Assembly (NCBI GenBank): GCA_035771165.1
Contig: JAWNZC010000471.1
Location: 2,756,001 to 2,820,000, forward strand
DNA: 64,000 bases
Direction of reading: 5' to 3'
DNA from: Paragorgia papillata
Lineage: Eukaryota > Cnidaria > Anthozoa > Scleralcyonacea > Coralliidae
Shown: positions 11,001 to 25,700 of the stretch, piece after piece
How the letters are laid out: each line of letters begins with the position of its first letter
Numbering within the stretch: position 1 is the stretch's first letter
The notes under the pieces: generated by a model
Told to the model about the DNA's origin: nothing
The model's database searches: none
What the model saw: the letters and a program-made list of their open reading frames with translations, nothing else
Made by a program: the position numbers and the translations under genes

Positions 11001-14000
11001 CTTATGGAGATATCGTTCCAGTCTTTATATAGAGTTCACTGTCTTGGGCCCGGTTGTACGAAGGCCGGATAGCGCTATCCACTGGATAGCGATTTTTTCA
11101 ACCTTCGTAAGATTGGCCGTTGATTGTTATGACCTCAGATTAGGATTTGGTATTTATAAACTGAAGTCTTTAAGATCTATTGTGGGCTCCAGATCCGTAG
11201 TATCACAGTTCTTCGACCATTTTTACGAACGTTGAAAAAATCGCTATCCAGTGGATAGCGCTATCCGGGCCTTCGTACAACCGCCTCCTGAAGCCTAGGG
11301 GACTTCTCTGTCCCACATGCGGGATGTTAAACTAGAAAGCATAATTATAACAAAAAAAAACAGTAGGGGTGTTAATGTGATCGGGTTCTGAGAGGTGGAA
11401 CTTTCTTCCCGGAGGGTTGTGGTTAGGTTTAGGTCCACCGGGGGGTTGTGGTTAGGTTTAGGGTTGTCAGGGGGGTTGTGGTTAGGTTTAGGGTCAAGTT
11501 TACAGGTGGGGGTGGGGGGGGGGGGATTTCATTTCTTTAATTTTCAGGATAATCCTGAATTCTAGATGTCAGAGAGGATATGCTGCACAGCGCACTCTCG
11601 CGTATCCTATTCGTTACCAGTCTGTCATCAGTGTAGGTCACTCGCACACACTTTTACTGCTTTATGGCCTTTATTATGTCATGGGTGGTAATGTTGGTGG
11701 TTAAAAAGTGCAAGACGCCTGCAGAGGAGGCAGCCTACATACATATCGCCATTTTGCAGTTGAGCTTGCAGCTTGCGTTAATCACTGTCGTGGCAATAGA
11801 AGCATTCCTAAAATATTGTTGCAATATATTCCTCAAGTTGAATAATTCGTTTGATGAAAATTATTGCTAACTTCCTGTTTTGAATTCTGTTTTGAATTTG
11901 ATTGGTGTTTGGCAAATAATCCTGTTTCTTATTGGTTGTTTAAAAACCAGAAACCAATCAAATGCAAAACAGGAAGTTAGCACTAATTTTCATCAAATAA
12001 ATTGGTCAAACATAGCAAATGAATTGCAAAATTTTTTTAGGAACGCTTTTATTGCTACGACAGTAAGACGTTGTTTCATCATTTGAAACTCTGCGTTCAT
12101 TGGACCGCAACGTATTGTTGCGAAGGGCACAATGTGATGTTGCTATGGAGTTTTGACAGGGTTTCAAAGTGATTCATTTGTTATTCGTGGCGTGTAGAAT
12201 ATATTATAAAAAAAAATGTCTAGTAAACGATTTAGCGGCAAGGCCGGACAGACATATAATGTTGGGAAAACTCTATCAGATGACGTAAGCAGAAGCATTA
12301 TTTATAAAATATTGGAAAACGGTAGAGAAAGAGCAACTTCGCCATGAATAACAAATTAATCACTTTGAAACCCTGTCAAAGCTCCATAGCAACGTCACGT
12401 TGTGCCCTTGGCAACAATACGTTGCGGTCCAATGAACGCAGAGTTTCAAACGATGAAACAACGCCTTAAACACGGAGCGAGCGCATAAGCACTGGCTGAG
12501 TACCTCAGACAATCCTGGCGAAACGCATCTGATTGGTCCACGCAGCTAAAATTACTTCCGGCCTTACCGAGGAACTTTGGCTGAAGAGTGAAGAGTGAAG
12601 ACTGAAGAGTGGAGCTTTTGTGAGACGTTTTGTTTACTGCTTTTAAATTAAACTTGCCGCTTTCCAAACGTCGAATTTGGCCAAACGCTTTCAACATTTC
12701 ATTCAACATCGTTCAACATCGTTGGACGCGTGTTGAACGAAAATTTGAACATGTTCAAATTTAGTTCAACATCATTCAACACCATTCAACAACGTTCAAC
12801 ATCATTCAACAGGGTGGCCAAACGCTTTCAACATGTTGAATCACGGTTGAATTCAACAATGTTGAACGATGTTGAATGAAATGTTGAAAGCGTTTGGCCA
12901 GGCATTTAATTAACGCATGCTAGATATTATTAACAGGTGCAAGGCTCAATGAGCAAGCTCAAATGCAAATGGAGGTATGCCCATACATGTCACAGTGAAA
13001 TAAAAGTAGTGTGCTGCGTAGGCAGTGTTGAAATACAAATCGAAATATAGTAAGGTTTGAGTAACTGCCGAAATTATTGAACGTAGTTTCTAACGTTTCG
13101 AGCGAAGGCCCTTCGACTTCGTCACATTTGACAATCTTGATAATGATTATCTCAAATGCATTAATTCATGAGATCGTCAGCCGATTACAATAGTTCATTC
13201 AACCACCTGATTGAAGTTATAGATATTCCAGTTGGGCCTAACGGGTTTTGCGCAGCGAACGAGAAACGTAATTAAGATTATGCATGTCAGTCTCATTACA
13301 TACCCTGAACACCGTTACGTGACAAATCAGTGGCGTAGTACGGGTGGGGGAGGGGGCTTCAAAACAGTTGGCCCAATTTTTTTTGCCCGACAACACCCTC
13401 TGCTAACACACCATGACTGAAGTCTGAAACTACCAAATCACGCAAATGTTTCAATATTTCAGTATTCTGTACTCAATTTGATACATAGAAATGTAGAATA
13501 AAACTATAAACAATTAAACATTAAATGATTAAATAATAACTATATTGCCGTAAATCGTAATATAAATAGAGAATAATACATGGACGTGCGGAAATATGAA
13601 ATTTATTTCAAGTGTTGACCAGGATATTTCACGAGTGAGCGAAGCGAACGAGTGACATATCCTGTTCAACACGAGAAATAAATTTCATATTTCCAAGCAT
13701 CCATGTATTGTTCTGTTTATTATATAAAAAAATTTGTCCTATTGCCTTGCAAAAATTGTATTAAACTATAATGCTGATTCAGCGATAATCATCACATGTG
13801 CGATTATCATAAATAATCGCACATGTGAGATTATCACTTTTATTAGTGGTGGAAAAATCAATAAAACACTCTATTTTATTTAATAAATAGCAGTAATGCA
13901 GTTCTGTAATGTTGATTTCGTTTACTGAGAGATTCGAACAAATGCTCGAATGAATCCAGGAAAGAGGACTCTGGACTGAGAGCAGTTTTCAAGGACAGTA

Positions 14001-17000
14001 AACAATTTATGTATCAGGAATCAGACAGACAGTCACTGCCCGATAAGACACAAAATTTTGCCCAAGAAGACACCCAATTCTACCGAAAACTGCGAAAAGG
14101 TTGGCCCGTGCCCATGGTGCCCATTAGGCCCGTACGCTTATGTGACAAATTTCATGAACTTACACATCTGCAGCATGTAATACACTCCTCGTGAAACTTG
14201 TCTCGCTTCCCCTGGTTCAAAAACCATTGCAGTTTCACAAAATAAATTGCATCGTGTAACACACAGCTCTTTTAAATCTGTAGACGCATGTACACAGTGC
14301 GTACCTATGTTTACTCATCCCACGCGATCGCATGGCTGCTTGGCACGTGTGCTCCACTTCATATACAAATTTCGAGGTTATGTGAAATTTCAGTGAATTT
14401 ATTGTGATTTTTTTAGAATATGCAAGAAATATTTAAAAATTAAACTGAACTACAGCAGCAGTTGCGGCACTTCTTTTGGTCTTCATTGGGGCAAGTTCTT
14501 CCCAGGTATAAATATCCAAATTAAAACATTCTGCAGAAGTAAGAAGTCCTTCTTCAGTATTAACTCCTCCCATAACAACTATCATGTTTCCTGTGATCAC
14601 TGCTGAACATTGAGCTCTCTTGTGTTTCATTGCTGGCAACATTTCACTTTTCTGATTAGTTACATTGTATTTCACAACAGTGTTTAATGCATTATCATTC
14701 TTATCCTGTCCTCCAAGTATTATGATGTTGTCTTTCCAGGCAACAGTTGCAATGCTACTGACAGCAAAAGGCAATGGAGCCAGATGTCGACAATCGTTAA
14801 TACTAGTAATATCATACACCAACACTGTGTTGAGAGAATCACTTGAATCACCTGTTGTTCTTCCTCCGACAATGAAAACTTTGTCATCAAAACATTGTGC
14901 ACCATGGTATACTCTTGGTTCTGGCATATGACCAACCATCTGGGAAGAATAAGGAGCTACTAATAATATTTTATAAATATTATTAGTTACCTTACCATCA
15001 CTGGAACTTCCAAAAATAAATAAACTGTCTTCATAAACAACACATGTATGTCCAAGGATCTTATGTGGAAGCTTGGCAGGAAAGTTCCTCCAATGTGCAC
15101 CATCTTGCCCCAACTGAAGTACTTCCATACTGTCTGTCTTGAATCCTCCACAGACATACATGTGACCACGATGGACAAACGACGATGAAAAACAACGTAC
15201 TGACGTCATTTCTGGAAGGAGAGTCCACTGTCTTGTTGTCCAGCTGAACAATTCGACTGTCTGCAGTGGCAAAAATGGCAAAAGCGTTTCCTCTCTATAA
15301 AACCCTCCAGCAATGATTACATCGCGTTTCAAACCAGCCGGAGACGATCTCTTTGCCGTCATTTCACAATTTATTTCGCGTATCTTGCCTTCCATGGCAT
15401 TCATCTGCTTCTTCACATCAACCATCTGCTTCTTCATATCACCCATATGACGTGTCAGGTCTCTGCTCAGATTCATCACAAACTCTTTGATGTCTGTCAC
15501 TTTATCTTTGATGTCCGACACTTCATCTTTGTTTTCTTTTAAATCTCTCTTCATCTCATCAATTTCGTTCCTCGTCACATAGCAATGCAGTTGTCGTCTT
15601 TTATACGCAACCTGCTTGCCACAGACTTCACATTTCCCTTGCCGATGATCACAATCGTTGATATCGTGATCAGCTTGATCTTTTCGGCTGATGATCACCT
15701 CACAGCCATCGTTGGAACATTGTACTGGACTGAAGTCACAATTTTGAGCATGAACTTGAAGCATTTCCATCTTTACACTTTCGGGGCATCCTCTGTGAAA
15801 ATTATCACAACGAATCATCAACTGTGATAAGAGATCGGTGACCACTCTCGAAGGTCGTAATGTTGCCAATGTTAATGGTTCGATACACGTTGGACATCTC
15901 GGCGTAGTTTGCAGGTGACGTGTTATACAGGGTTTACAAAACGAGTGTTCATTCCTGACACATTGCATTGGCTTTTTTAACACATTTAAACAAATGACGC
16001 AGTGGAGATTCTGAGGAACAGCAGTTGGGAAACGATCATCATCGATCGATCCTTCTTCGATGGACGCCATTGCCGCCTGTACTCTTCAGATTTCAGTCGT
16101 TTGTAGAAACACTCTGCTGGTTTAATACACAGCGCAGTGGAAATTCTGAGGAACAGGACTCTGAAAACGATCGTCTTCGTAGCCTTCATCAGCCGAAGCC
16201 ATTATTCTAGGAAGCTGTGAACTTACATTACTAGTAGTTGTCCATATTCAGCTGGATTGACTGGGATGTTGTTTGATTTCGTGTTAGATAAAGTCGAGTG
16301 ATTCTAGTAGGTCGTTTATCTGAAGCTTATTCTTTAGTTTCGTTTTTGCTGCTTTGTTGAGTGAACGCCTAGATTGTGTAATCTAATCTGTTGGTAAAAT
16401 GTGACGCAGTCGTTTATAAAGATAGTTGGCCAATGAAACATCCAATTACTTGCGATGGATCACTGAACGGGTCAATTATATGCATGTCTGTCGAAGATAC
16501 TCAGTGGCACCCCGCTTACTTTGTGTCATACTGTAAAACAATAAAGAAATCTTTTGAAAGGAGATGAAGTCTGTTTATCTCCCGTCTATAAAGTTTGTTT
16601 CGTACGGAAAGACATGATAAGAGGTCGTTTTTCTTTTCCATAATTAAAATGTGGAATGATCTTCCAACTGACCAGAGGTGATGCCAAGAGTTTCCCGACA
16701 CATGGCTAATGTCCCCCACAGGGGGGGCTAGTAGGGGGATCCGGGCCATTCTCCCCCGGAAATTTTTCAAAATATGAACGTGTAGAGTAGCTTTTCCCAT
16801 CTTTTCAGCGTGAAATTATCGAAATAACCGACACAGCATTTATTTTCCAGGTATCAAAAAAGAAAAAATTGTTGAACAATTACTGTGTTCACTGACTAGT
16901 TTGCCATTTTCGTTCAATATTGCAGATAGAAAATGGAATTTTGTGTGTTGTAATTATTACTGTTAGCTTCTGCACAATATATACCGTATCCTGTGTTTCT

Positions 17001-20000
17001 AAAGGAGTTTCATTTCATTGACTTGTCTGGCTTAATCAGTTAAAAACTTCTTCACCAATTGTTAAACGGCGGGAATGATTTTTAGAAAGAAATTTGATAT
17101 CAGATGTGATTTAAGGCAAGGTGTCCGAGTGATTTTGACCAGGATTGTAGTTGCATATTACAATATTAATTTAGTTTAAAAATAGATTTTAGATTTGTGT
17201 TTGGGAATGAGTACTAACAGTCTATGTGATATCATTTCGTGATCTTATATATGAAACTTCGTCCAATAATCTAAAAATCTCAAAAAATCCGAAAAAATCT
17301 CAAAAAATCCCAAAAAATCTCAGAAAATCGTCAAAAATCTAAAAAATAAAATTCTAAAAAATCCCCAAAACAATCTCCAAAATTTCTCAAAACTTCCAAA
17401 AAATCACCAAAAAAAATCCCACAGGATTTTGAAAATCACAAAAATTTCGTAGACTTTCTCTGGAGTGATACACCCCTCGAATCATAATACGTATCGGATT
17501 TTAAAATCAAGTTAAAACCGAGAGTTAAGCCCCACACAGACGACCAAGTTTTTCTTGACAAGTTCCTTGGTAACTTTCCTTGCTCGTGTGTACGATGAAC
17601 ACGTTTTTTTTCAACAATTTTCCTTGACAAGTTATAATTGCTCGTGTGTACGGTTGGACAAGTTTTCCTTGATGGCAATGATCGCGTAATGATCTTCGGA
17701 GATGATCTTGTCAAGTTTTCCTTGACGACTATACACACGAACAAATTTCCTTGTTCAAAAGCTGGCATGACCAGCTTTTGAACAAGGCTCCTTGTCAAGG
17801 TAAAACTTGTCAATTTGTGTCGTACATACGAACAAATAAAACTTGTCAAGGAAAAACTTGTCAAGGAAAACTTGGTCGTCTGTGCGGGGCTTAACGGTTA
17901 ACTCCAACTTCCAAGTTAAATTTCCTTGAATTCTTGTTTAGACAAATGGTCCAAGACATTTATAAAATGAAAGGTGAAACGATATCTGAAGAACAGTTGA
18001 ATCTGGAGGTGAAACAACAAATCAAGTAAGTTCAATATCTATGAAGCTGACGTTATCTAATGAAAACATACCGTAACTATAGAGATGGGGTAGCCTGAGT
18101 AGTTCCAGGCCTCCTCTCAGGCACGCAACCTCGTACCCAGGGCATTTTGCCTCCACGTCGGGAGGTCGGCGAAAATGGCCCTGGCATCGGCTGGTCACGT
18201 GACACCCAGAATTTTGGGGTGTTATGGCAAGAAAATTTATGCGGCTTTTGTGTTTTGCTCTTTGTATAATACGTATGCATGAATAATAAATAGAAATATT
18301 CAACGCTTTGTCGAGTCACTCATGTGAAGCCTTCACCAGAAAAGCAACTGGGCTAGCATTATTCATCATGATACTCCCACGATTATCCAGAAGACATGTA
18401 AATGTCATGAACAAACATACATCTAATGTTGTTCTTGACTATAACCAAAGCTATCGTTTCCATTCTTTGAGTAAACTTTGCAGAGTGGATCCCATTGCAA
18501 TTCAAATTTCCTGAATAAATTATACTCTATCTGAATTAATCGGGTTCTTAAACCGGCCAATCAGATTATAGAATCGACCAGCCGATGCCAGGGCCATTTT
18601 CGCCGACCTCCCGACGTGGAGGCAAAATGCCCTGGGTACGAGGTTGTCAGGCACGGGCACAGGTAGCTTTGTACCCTGGCCCAATTTCAAACGAAATATG
18701 GGCCAGGTAACCACTAATCTCATTCTCGCGTCATCAGGGCGAAATCCACTTATGACGATTGCAGTTTTACTCATAGCCACTAAAAACGCGCGAAATTTCA
18801 ACCAATAGGAAAGCAGAAGTCTTTAGTGGTTACCTGGCCCGTATTCTTTGATTGGGCCAGGGTACCAGGCTAGGGCACAGGGAGCTCTAACATGTATTTT
18901 TTGTTTTAAACAGTATATACATCCATACACACATACATATTATATATAAATTACCGTATAGTTTAGAAGTGTCCTTGCTCTTGCCTCTTGTTGCTCCAAA
19001 AACAGGCCGAATGGAGGATTCAAGGATTTTCTCGTACTAAACCCCCGCTCGGATTGAGTACGAGAAAATGACCAAAAGGATCGCAGGCTCTTTGTACGAG
19101 ATTTGTCTTGATGAAAATCCTGCTTGAAAACCTTCTTGATTCGGCTTGTTTTTGGAGCAACAAGAGGCAAGAGCAAGGACACTACTAAACTATACGGTAA
19201 TTTATATATAATATGTATGTGTGTATGTATGGATGTATATACTGTTTAAAACAAAAAATACATGTTAGAGCTCCCTGTGGCACGGGCTCAACAGTTAACC
19301 CGCAGGTGCTGGTAGTGACTGCCTGCGGGTTTCGTTCAAAAAGTGACCGAACTAAGATGGCTGAAACAAACACCGCTGCCAAACGTTTGCGCATGCGTGA
19401 ATTCGCTAGAGTAAACATTGCAAGAGAAGTGGGAACTAGCCGTGGCGACAACAACCAGACAGTGAAGACTAAATAAGACTCGACTATTCATTTGTGTTTT
19501 AAAAGAAGGGCAAAGAAGCCATGCACAAATTACCTACCTTATCTTTTTGGTAGTATGCTTATATTTGTAACTTTTGTGTCGGACTCTCGGACCAGTCCAA
19601 ATATTTCATTGTTTTCCCGCTCTTTTTTTGAGGACGAGCTCGGACGTCGCGCATGCGCAAAACGTTTGGCAGCGGTGTTGCTGAAACACGAGTCTTTTCT
19701 TTCGTAGTAGTGAGCGCTGACCGTATTCTTCCGCATACTTGACTGTGGGCTCATCCGCGCCCACAGGCCGATCAATTCCGTTATAAGTTTATTTATGAGA
19801 AAATGGGCAGCGGTTACTACTATGGGAGAAAGGATTTATAAATCGTCATCTTGGATTGATTTACGAATAGACTTTTCCGCGTGAAGTGAATGGATCACGT
19901 GATCTTTCTTTTTGACAAATCTGATTGGCTAATGTCCAATGTTTGTCCGAAGTTTTGGATGTCCGAAGTTTTGCGATAGCCAATCAAATCTCTCAACGCG

Positions 20001-22444
20001 TTATCCACGCACTTCACGCGAAAAAGTCTATTGCCAGCTGAAGCGAATTTAGTTCCCAGTCCCATAGGCCACAGCTCAGCCACGGAAAAGCCTATGTCTA
20101 GGCTGGGGCACCCGCAGTCCAGTTATAGGTCAGTGATAACTAGAGGTAAGGTAGGCTGAGAAAGAAGATCAGGCCTAATCATCCGTATCGCTCTGCCATC
20201 GTGCAATTTTTTTTATCTAGATGGACTTTTTTTAGGCTGGGGAGGTTGGCTTAACCAGAGTGGTTGCCAAGACAAACTGTTTACTGCGTTATATAGAATT
20301 ATAGTTAAAAAACAGCTATAGTAGTTTAGCCAGGCAACGATGCCGTCCTTTGTCATGAACATCATTTGTTTTTTCTTTAGTATTTTTGGAAAAGATTTAA
20401 GCGATAAATTGCCTTTGAGGGAATTTCTCGATGGTGTTGGACAGCTTAAATTCCGTGGAACATCATTGTTATTTCGTCTCCCCAGTCCTCTTTGTGATAT
20501 CGGGGCACACAAAAGTACGTCTAACACAGCTTCTCGCCTGGCAAAGAAAAGGTGATTCAAGCTTTTTATTGATGGTATTGAAGTACTTCATTTATGAGTT
20601 TTTAATCAGTCTGCTTTGTTCCATATCAATCCAATTTGCTACATCATTCTACTCCACTCTACTCCACTCCACTCCAATCCAATCCACTCCACTCCACTCC
20701 ACTCCACTCCACTCCACTCCACTCCACTCCACTCCACTCCACTCCACTCCACTCCACTCCACTCCACTCCACTCCACTCCACTCCACTCCACTCCACTCC
20801 ACTCCACTCCACTCTACTCTACTCTACTCTACTCTACTCTACTCTACTCTACTCTACTCTACTCTACTCTACTCTACTCTACTCTACTCTACTCCACTCT
20901 ACTTCACTCCACTCTACTAAGTAGAAACTTCACAAATCCTATACTAGTATATTGAAAGACATTTCTTGTTTGTTCTATTTTAGAAAGCTTCTTAAAAGAA
21001 AAGCTCAAGAGTTAGATGAAGGTGATCCTGTTGACGAGATGGACCTGGACGAGAAAACAACAAACAATCAAACTCCAAGGTTAATATATTGCTAGTGTCA
21101 GTTCTGCAATAGTGCTCAAAAAGGAGTCGTTTCGGAGCACTTGTGCATTCAAAGGTAGCAGTGTTTTGCAATTTCCAGGCTGTTCAATGAAACGAGTGTT
21201 ACCACAAATATAGTTTTATATTAACGGTATTAAAAACTTATTCGCCGAACAGGATGTCTTTATGGCAAAATTATCACCGCGACATAGCTTATTTGGGAGG
21301 CATGCATGTGTGGCACAAGCTGTTAGCGCACTGCCGCTCACCGCTGAAGTTAATCCCCCCCCGGTCAAATGGGGTTAGTACTCGGATGGGTGACCCCCTT
21401 AGCTTCATGTCCATGAGTAGCGTTGTTGGTTCTCTCCTGTGCCTTGAGAGTTTTTCACCAAGTTCTCCAGTTTTCCTCCGCAAAATCAACATCATAGTTT
21501 CCCCAGTTAATTCTACTAACTAGTTCCATCAAGAAGGGGTGAGGGCCATGGGTTATCATTATCTACTGTCATATGTTTCCCTCAATAAATATAAAGTCAC
21601 TTACTTACTCACTCACTCACTCACTCACTCACTCACTCACTCACTCACTCACTCACTCACTCACTCACTCACTCACTCACTCACTCACTCACTCACTCAC
21701 TCACTCACTCACTCACTCACTCACTCACTCACTCACTCACTCACTCACTCACTCACTCACTCACTCACTCACTCACTTACTCACTTACTCACTTACTTAC
21801 TTACTTACTTACTTTACCCAAACATTACCCCGCGCTCAGGCGGAAATGTTTTCCAGTTATCAGTTTGTTTACCCTCCTAACAGTTGATTGGCTATTTTAA
21901 TCTACGTCACCTTTTGCATATATATATATATATATATTTATATAAAAGCCCGGTTTTATTTCATTTTATCACATTTTACTCTGATGAAGGGCTCCGCTCG
22001 AAACGTCAGTATTTCGTTATCAAAACTATTTTCTTCAAGTTATACCACTTTTTAACTTTGCTCTATCCTAAACAGTGCCCACTTCAATTTTTTATGTTCT
22101 ATATTTTCTTCTTTCTCTTGACAGTTGTTCTACTGTTTCGTACGAGTTGGCAACGCATGTCGTCAAAGTTCGTCGTAGTGGAACTCTGACTAATGTCAGT
22201 CAGTTGTGGGATATGACTGGTAGCGGTGCTTTGGCCAAATCAGTTAAAGACTACTTCGGAAAAGACAGATCCAAGTTTAGCCGGATGTCTTCGGTGAACT
22301 CTTTCAACGAGGTAAGAGGTTGCACATACACCACACGCAGCGCAACAGGGCATAGTACACCACAAAATAAACACAAACACCAGCAGAATCAGCAACAATA
22401 TCAACAATAACAACAACAACAACAACAACAGAATCAGCAGCATC

Positions 22445-22505
<61 letters not shown>

Positions 22506-22731
22506 CAACAAAAATAATAATAACAACAACAACAACAACAGAATCAGCAATAGCAGCATCAACAACGACAACAACAGAATCAGCAACAGCAGCATCAACA
22601 ACGACAACATCAACAAAAACAACAGCAGCATCATCATCAACAACAACAACAGTTTCATCAACAAGCAGCAAGACAAGAACAACTACAGCAGCAACGACAA
22701 CAACAACAGCATAAACAACAACACCAGGATC

Positions 22732-22783
<52 letters not shown>

Positions 22784-25700
22784 GATGCATCAACAACAGC
22801 ATCATCATCAACAACAACAACAACAACAACAGCCGCAACAACACAACACAATACAACAAAAGCGATGATAGATGTGGACAGAGGATATTAATTTAACAAT
22901 GCAATATTTTTCCTATTTTGTTTCCATTTTGAAAGAAATCAATTCCAAACGAGATGCTGTTTGGCTTACGCTACTTCGAACGTCCTCTAACAGCCACAAC
23001 AGGCAGTCCACCAAAAGACGCTTTCAGTTGGGGTGAAGTCGATATGAAGTTGTGTGGAAAATGCATTCTGGCTACCTGCCGTGCCGTTCGAGAAATTGTA
23101 TCCAATGAACCAAGACTTCTCACGATTGATTCTCCTACGTATATTCTTGGTTAGCATTCTGTATTCTTTTATTTCCTAAATCCGACATGTATAATTATAT
23201 AGAATCTTTTCATATACAAAGGAAACCAGTGCAGAGACGAAGTTTGGATATGTGATCAAACACTTGCATAAATTTAAGACAACTTTTCTTTCAAATTTCT
23301 CTTAAAATACTGATTCATTTGAGAAGCTATATCAAACACTTGAAAGTTCCGTTTGATCCGATATTTTAAAATAAGGTGGCATCTACGCACGCTCTGATTG
23401 GCTGGGCTCCGTGCACTTATAAGAGAACAGAGATGAATGACGTAAAGTGGCGTAGAATGGCGTCAGCTGGCCGGAAAAGCCCGCCAAGTCACAAAATAGA
23501 AATACAACCAGAAGTCCAACTCGAGTGACAACTTGTCCGCATTTCTTCAACGCGCAGGCGCGATATTTTACGCCATCCTACGCGATCCTACGCAATGTCC
23601 TACGCAATCCTGGCAAGTTCCCCCGGCAGTTTTAACCTTCTTTTGAAAGTCCAAATTGCTGGGGGAACTTGCCAGGATTGCGTAGGATGGCGTAGGATGG
23701 CGAGGAATCAAGATGCGCGAGGCGACATGCGCGAGGACATAAATTTCAAAGGTTCCGATGCGAGTTGGACTTCTGGTTGTATTTCTTTCTATTCTGTGGC
23801 CAAGTTCCAAAACGACCTCACTTTTAGCTTGATTTATAAAACAAATAAAACATACCGCTCCTGTGCATATGTACTCTTATAAAGGCACGTTTGACGTCAT
23901 TTGAATGACGTCAAACGTACCTTTATAAGAGTACATGTGCGCGGAGCGTTATGTTTTATTTGTTAATCCACGTTAATCAAAGCCTTGAAGTTGGTTAAAA
24001 AACTTGGGGTTTGCCTTGATTTTTCTACACACTTTTCGCAGTGGCGTAGCCAAGGGGGCGAGGGGGGGGGCGGTCCCCCAATGGTCTCCAAGACCGTTCT
24101 CGTGAAAATTTTAAATCCGTTGAGAAATTTGAAGGGGGGGGGGGTTACATTGTTTTAAGGCCAAATGAGTAGACTAGTAATGTGTTATATATATTGCAGG
24201 CATGCATATGCTATACTTAAATTACAATACTATACAACTTGTTTATAAATAAATCTAAAGATATTCTGACGTCGTATTCTACGTTCTGGTTTGATTTCAA
24301 CAAAATTATATAATTTATGGCTTTCAGATTACTTAAATACTTCCCTCAAAATGCAGGAAACAGTGTTTCAGAGACCCTAGAAATCCAAAATTTTCCGGCG
24401 GTACATGCCCCTGGACCCCCCTAGTAGATCGAGTTTCTTGCCCTCCCCCCCCCGAAACTGAAGACCCTGGCTACTGGCCACTGACTTTTCGGTGTTTGGA
24501 TATCCTGATGGAACACACTTTTTCGTGTTTGATGAAATATATCCAAGCCTTTTGAATAATTTTCGAGGTGTTTGGATATCCTGATACTCTTCCTAATTTC
24601 CTTTGTGTTTTCCTCATGAGTTTGAGATATACTATTTTTTAAACGTAAGAGAAACGCGTCGAGGAGGGCGTTACCAACAACTTACATTTATATAGGAAAT
24701 ACAATTTATTTTCTATTTTTTAGGTGATATTCATGGAAATTTCCACGACTTAGTTTGTTTTGAGAAAGTTCTTTGGCGAATGGGTCCGATTCTCACACCG
24801 TCCACGTTTCTATTTCTCGGAGATTATGTCGATCGTGGAGAACATGGAGTCGAGGTTAGCGTATGACGTCACAATGTAACCACTGACCTATATATAACTG
24901 GACTGCGGGTCCCGTGCAAAAAGTGACGGAACAAAGATGGCGAAAATATGCTGGGGGTTTTCTTTCATGGTAGCGACCGCTGACCTTATTCTGTCTAATA
25001 TTTTAATTTTTATTTCGAAATAGACTGACTGTCTTGATCGTAAATATGTTTACCACTGTGAAGTATGCACTACGTTCAGTCTTCGATCTGATATTCCTCG
25101 GCCCACTCCTACTCTGCTCGCGCAGTATAGAGCCTCTGGGGAGGAGATCTACGTACTTCATCAGCAGCCCCAATCTCGTTCCCAGAGCCCACGTTCCCCA
25201 CCCGGGAAACGAGAGACTCTGGGATAATCCGTTTAAAATCACAGGATTCTTGTTATTCCGGTTGAGGTACGCATGCGTAAATATCCGAGCGGAATCTGGA
25301 TAGTATGTTCTCCTTGTTTGACTTTTCCCCAAACAAGTCAATGGGGTTGCTGGCGAAGCTCGAATTACAGCATCTACACCCATACGGCGAAGATATCGAT
25401 CGCGGCAACGTCTTCACTGGAGTCTTGTCGTCCGACAGCTTTGTTATTTTGGTTTTATTAATTCTACTTCCGGTCACTTCAGACCAACTCATGCTCACTA
25501 TTCAGCCAATAACGTAACGATTTGAAACGGATTATCCCAAGAGTCTCTCGTTTCCCGGGTGGGGAACGTGGGCTCTGGGAACGAGATTGCAGTAGCCCTG
25601 ACCTGAACGCCTGGCCCTGGGACGTAGCCAGGGGGGAGCCATGGGAGCCGCGTCCCCCCCTTTTGAAGACATATAACTAAGATTTTATTCAATGATTAAA

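Larger units (their letters stand above)
5813..18025 (+). other. EF-hand region exons of the phosphatase gene
   Basis: Exons 3-6 encode residues about 145-313. Two calcium-loop-like segments are visible in exon 5. Loop 1 spans Asp230-Asp241 (D at 1, E at 3, N at 6, L at 8, D at 12) and is degenerate. Loop 2 spans Asn272-Glu283 (N1, S3, T5, G6, L8, N9, E12) and is followed by FK, close to a working calcium loop. The preceding helical stretch ([12 protein letters not shown] onward) resembles the N-terminal half of neuronal calcium sensor or calcineurin-B-like modules. Calcium binding is inferred, not shown. Confidence 0.6.

Noticed and set aside
12446..12709. Minus-strand 87-residue frame
   Set aside because: It covers an arm of a TIR element and adjacent repeats; no homology or splice context.
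14665..14931. Plus-strand frames opposite the kelch region of copy 2
   Set aside because: Shadow frames of the minus-strand gene; the matching region of copy 1 does not keep them open in the same way.
21539..21887. LTHS-repeat open frames
   Set aside because: Translation of the (ACTC)n microsatellite; the frames overlap in different phases and lie in an intron.
22240..22851. Poly-Val/Leu and poly-Gln frames on both strands
   Set aside because: Translation of a (CAA)n tract in phosphatase-gene intron 9; exon 9 ends cleanly at 22311 with a GTAAGA donor.
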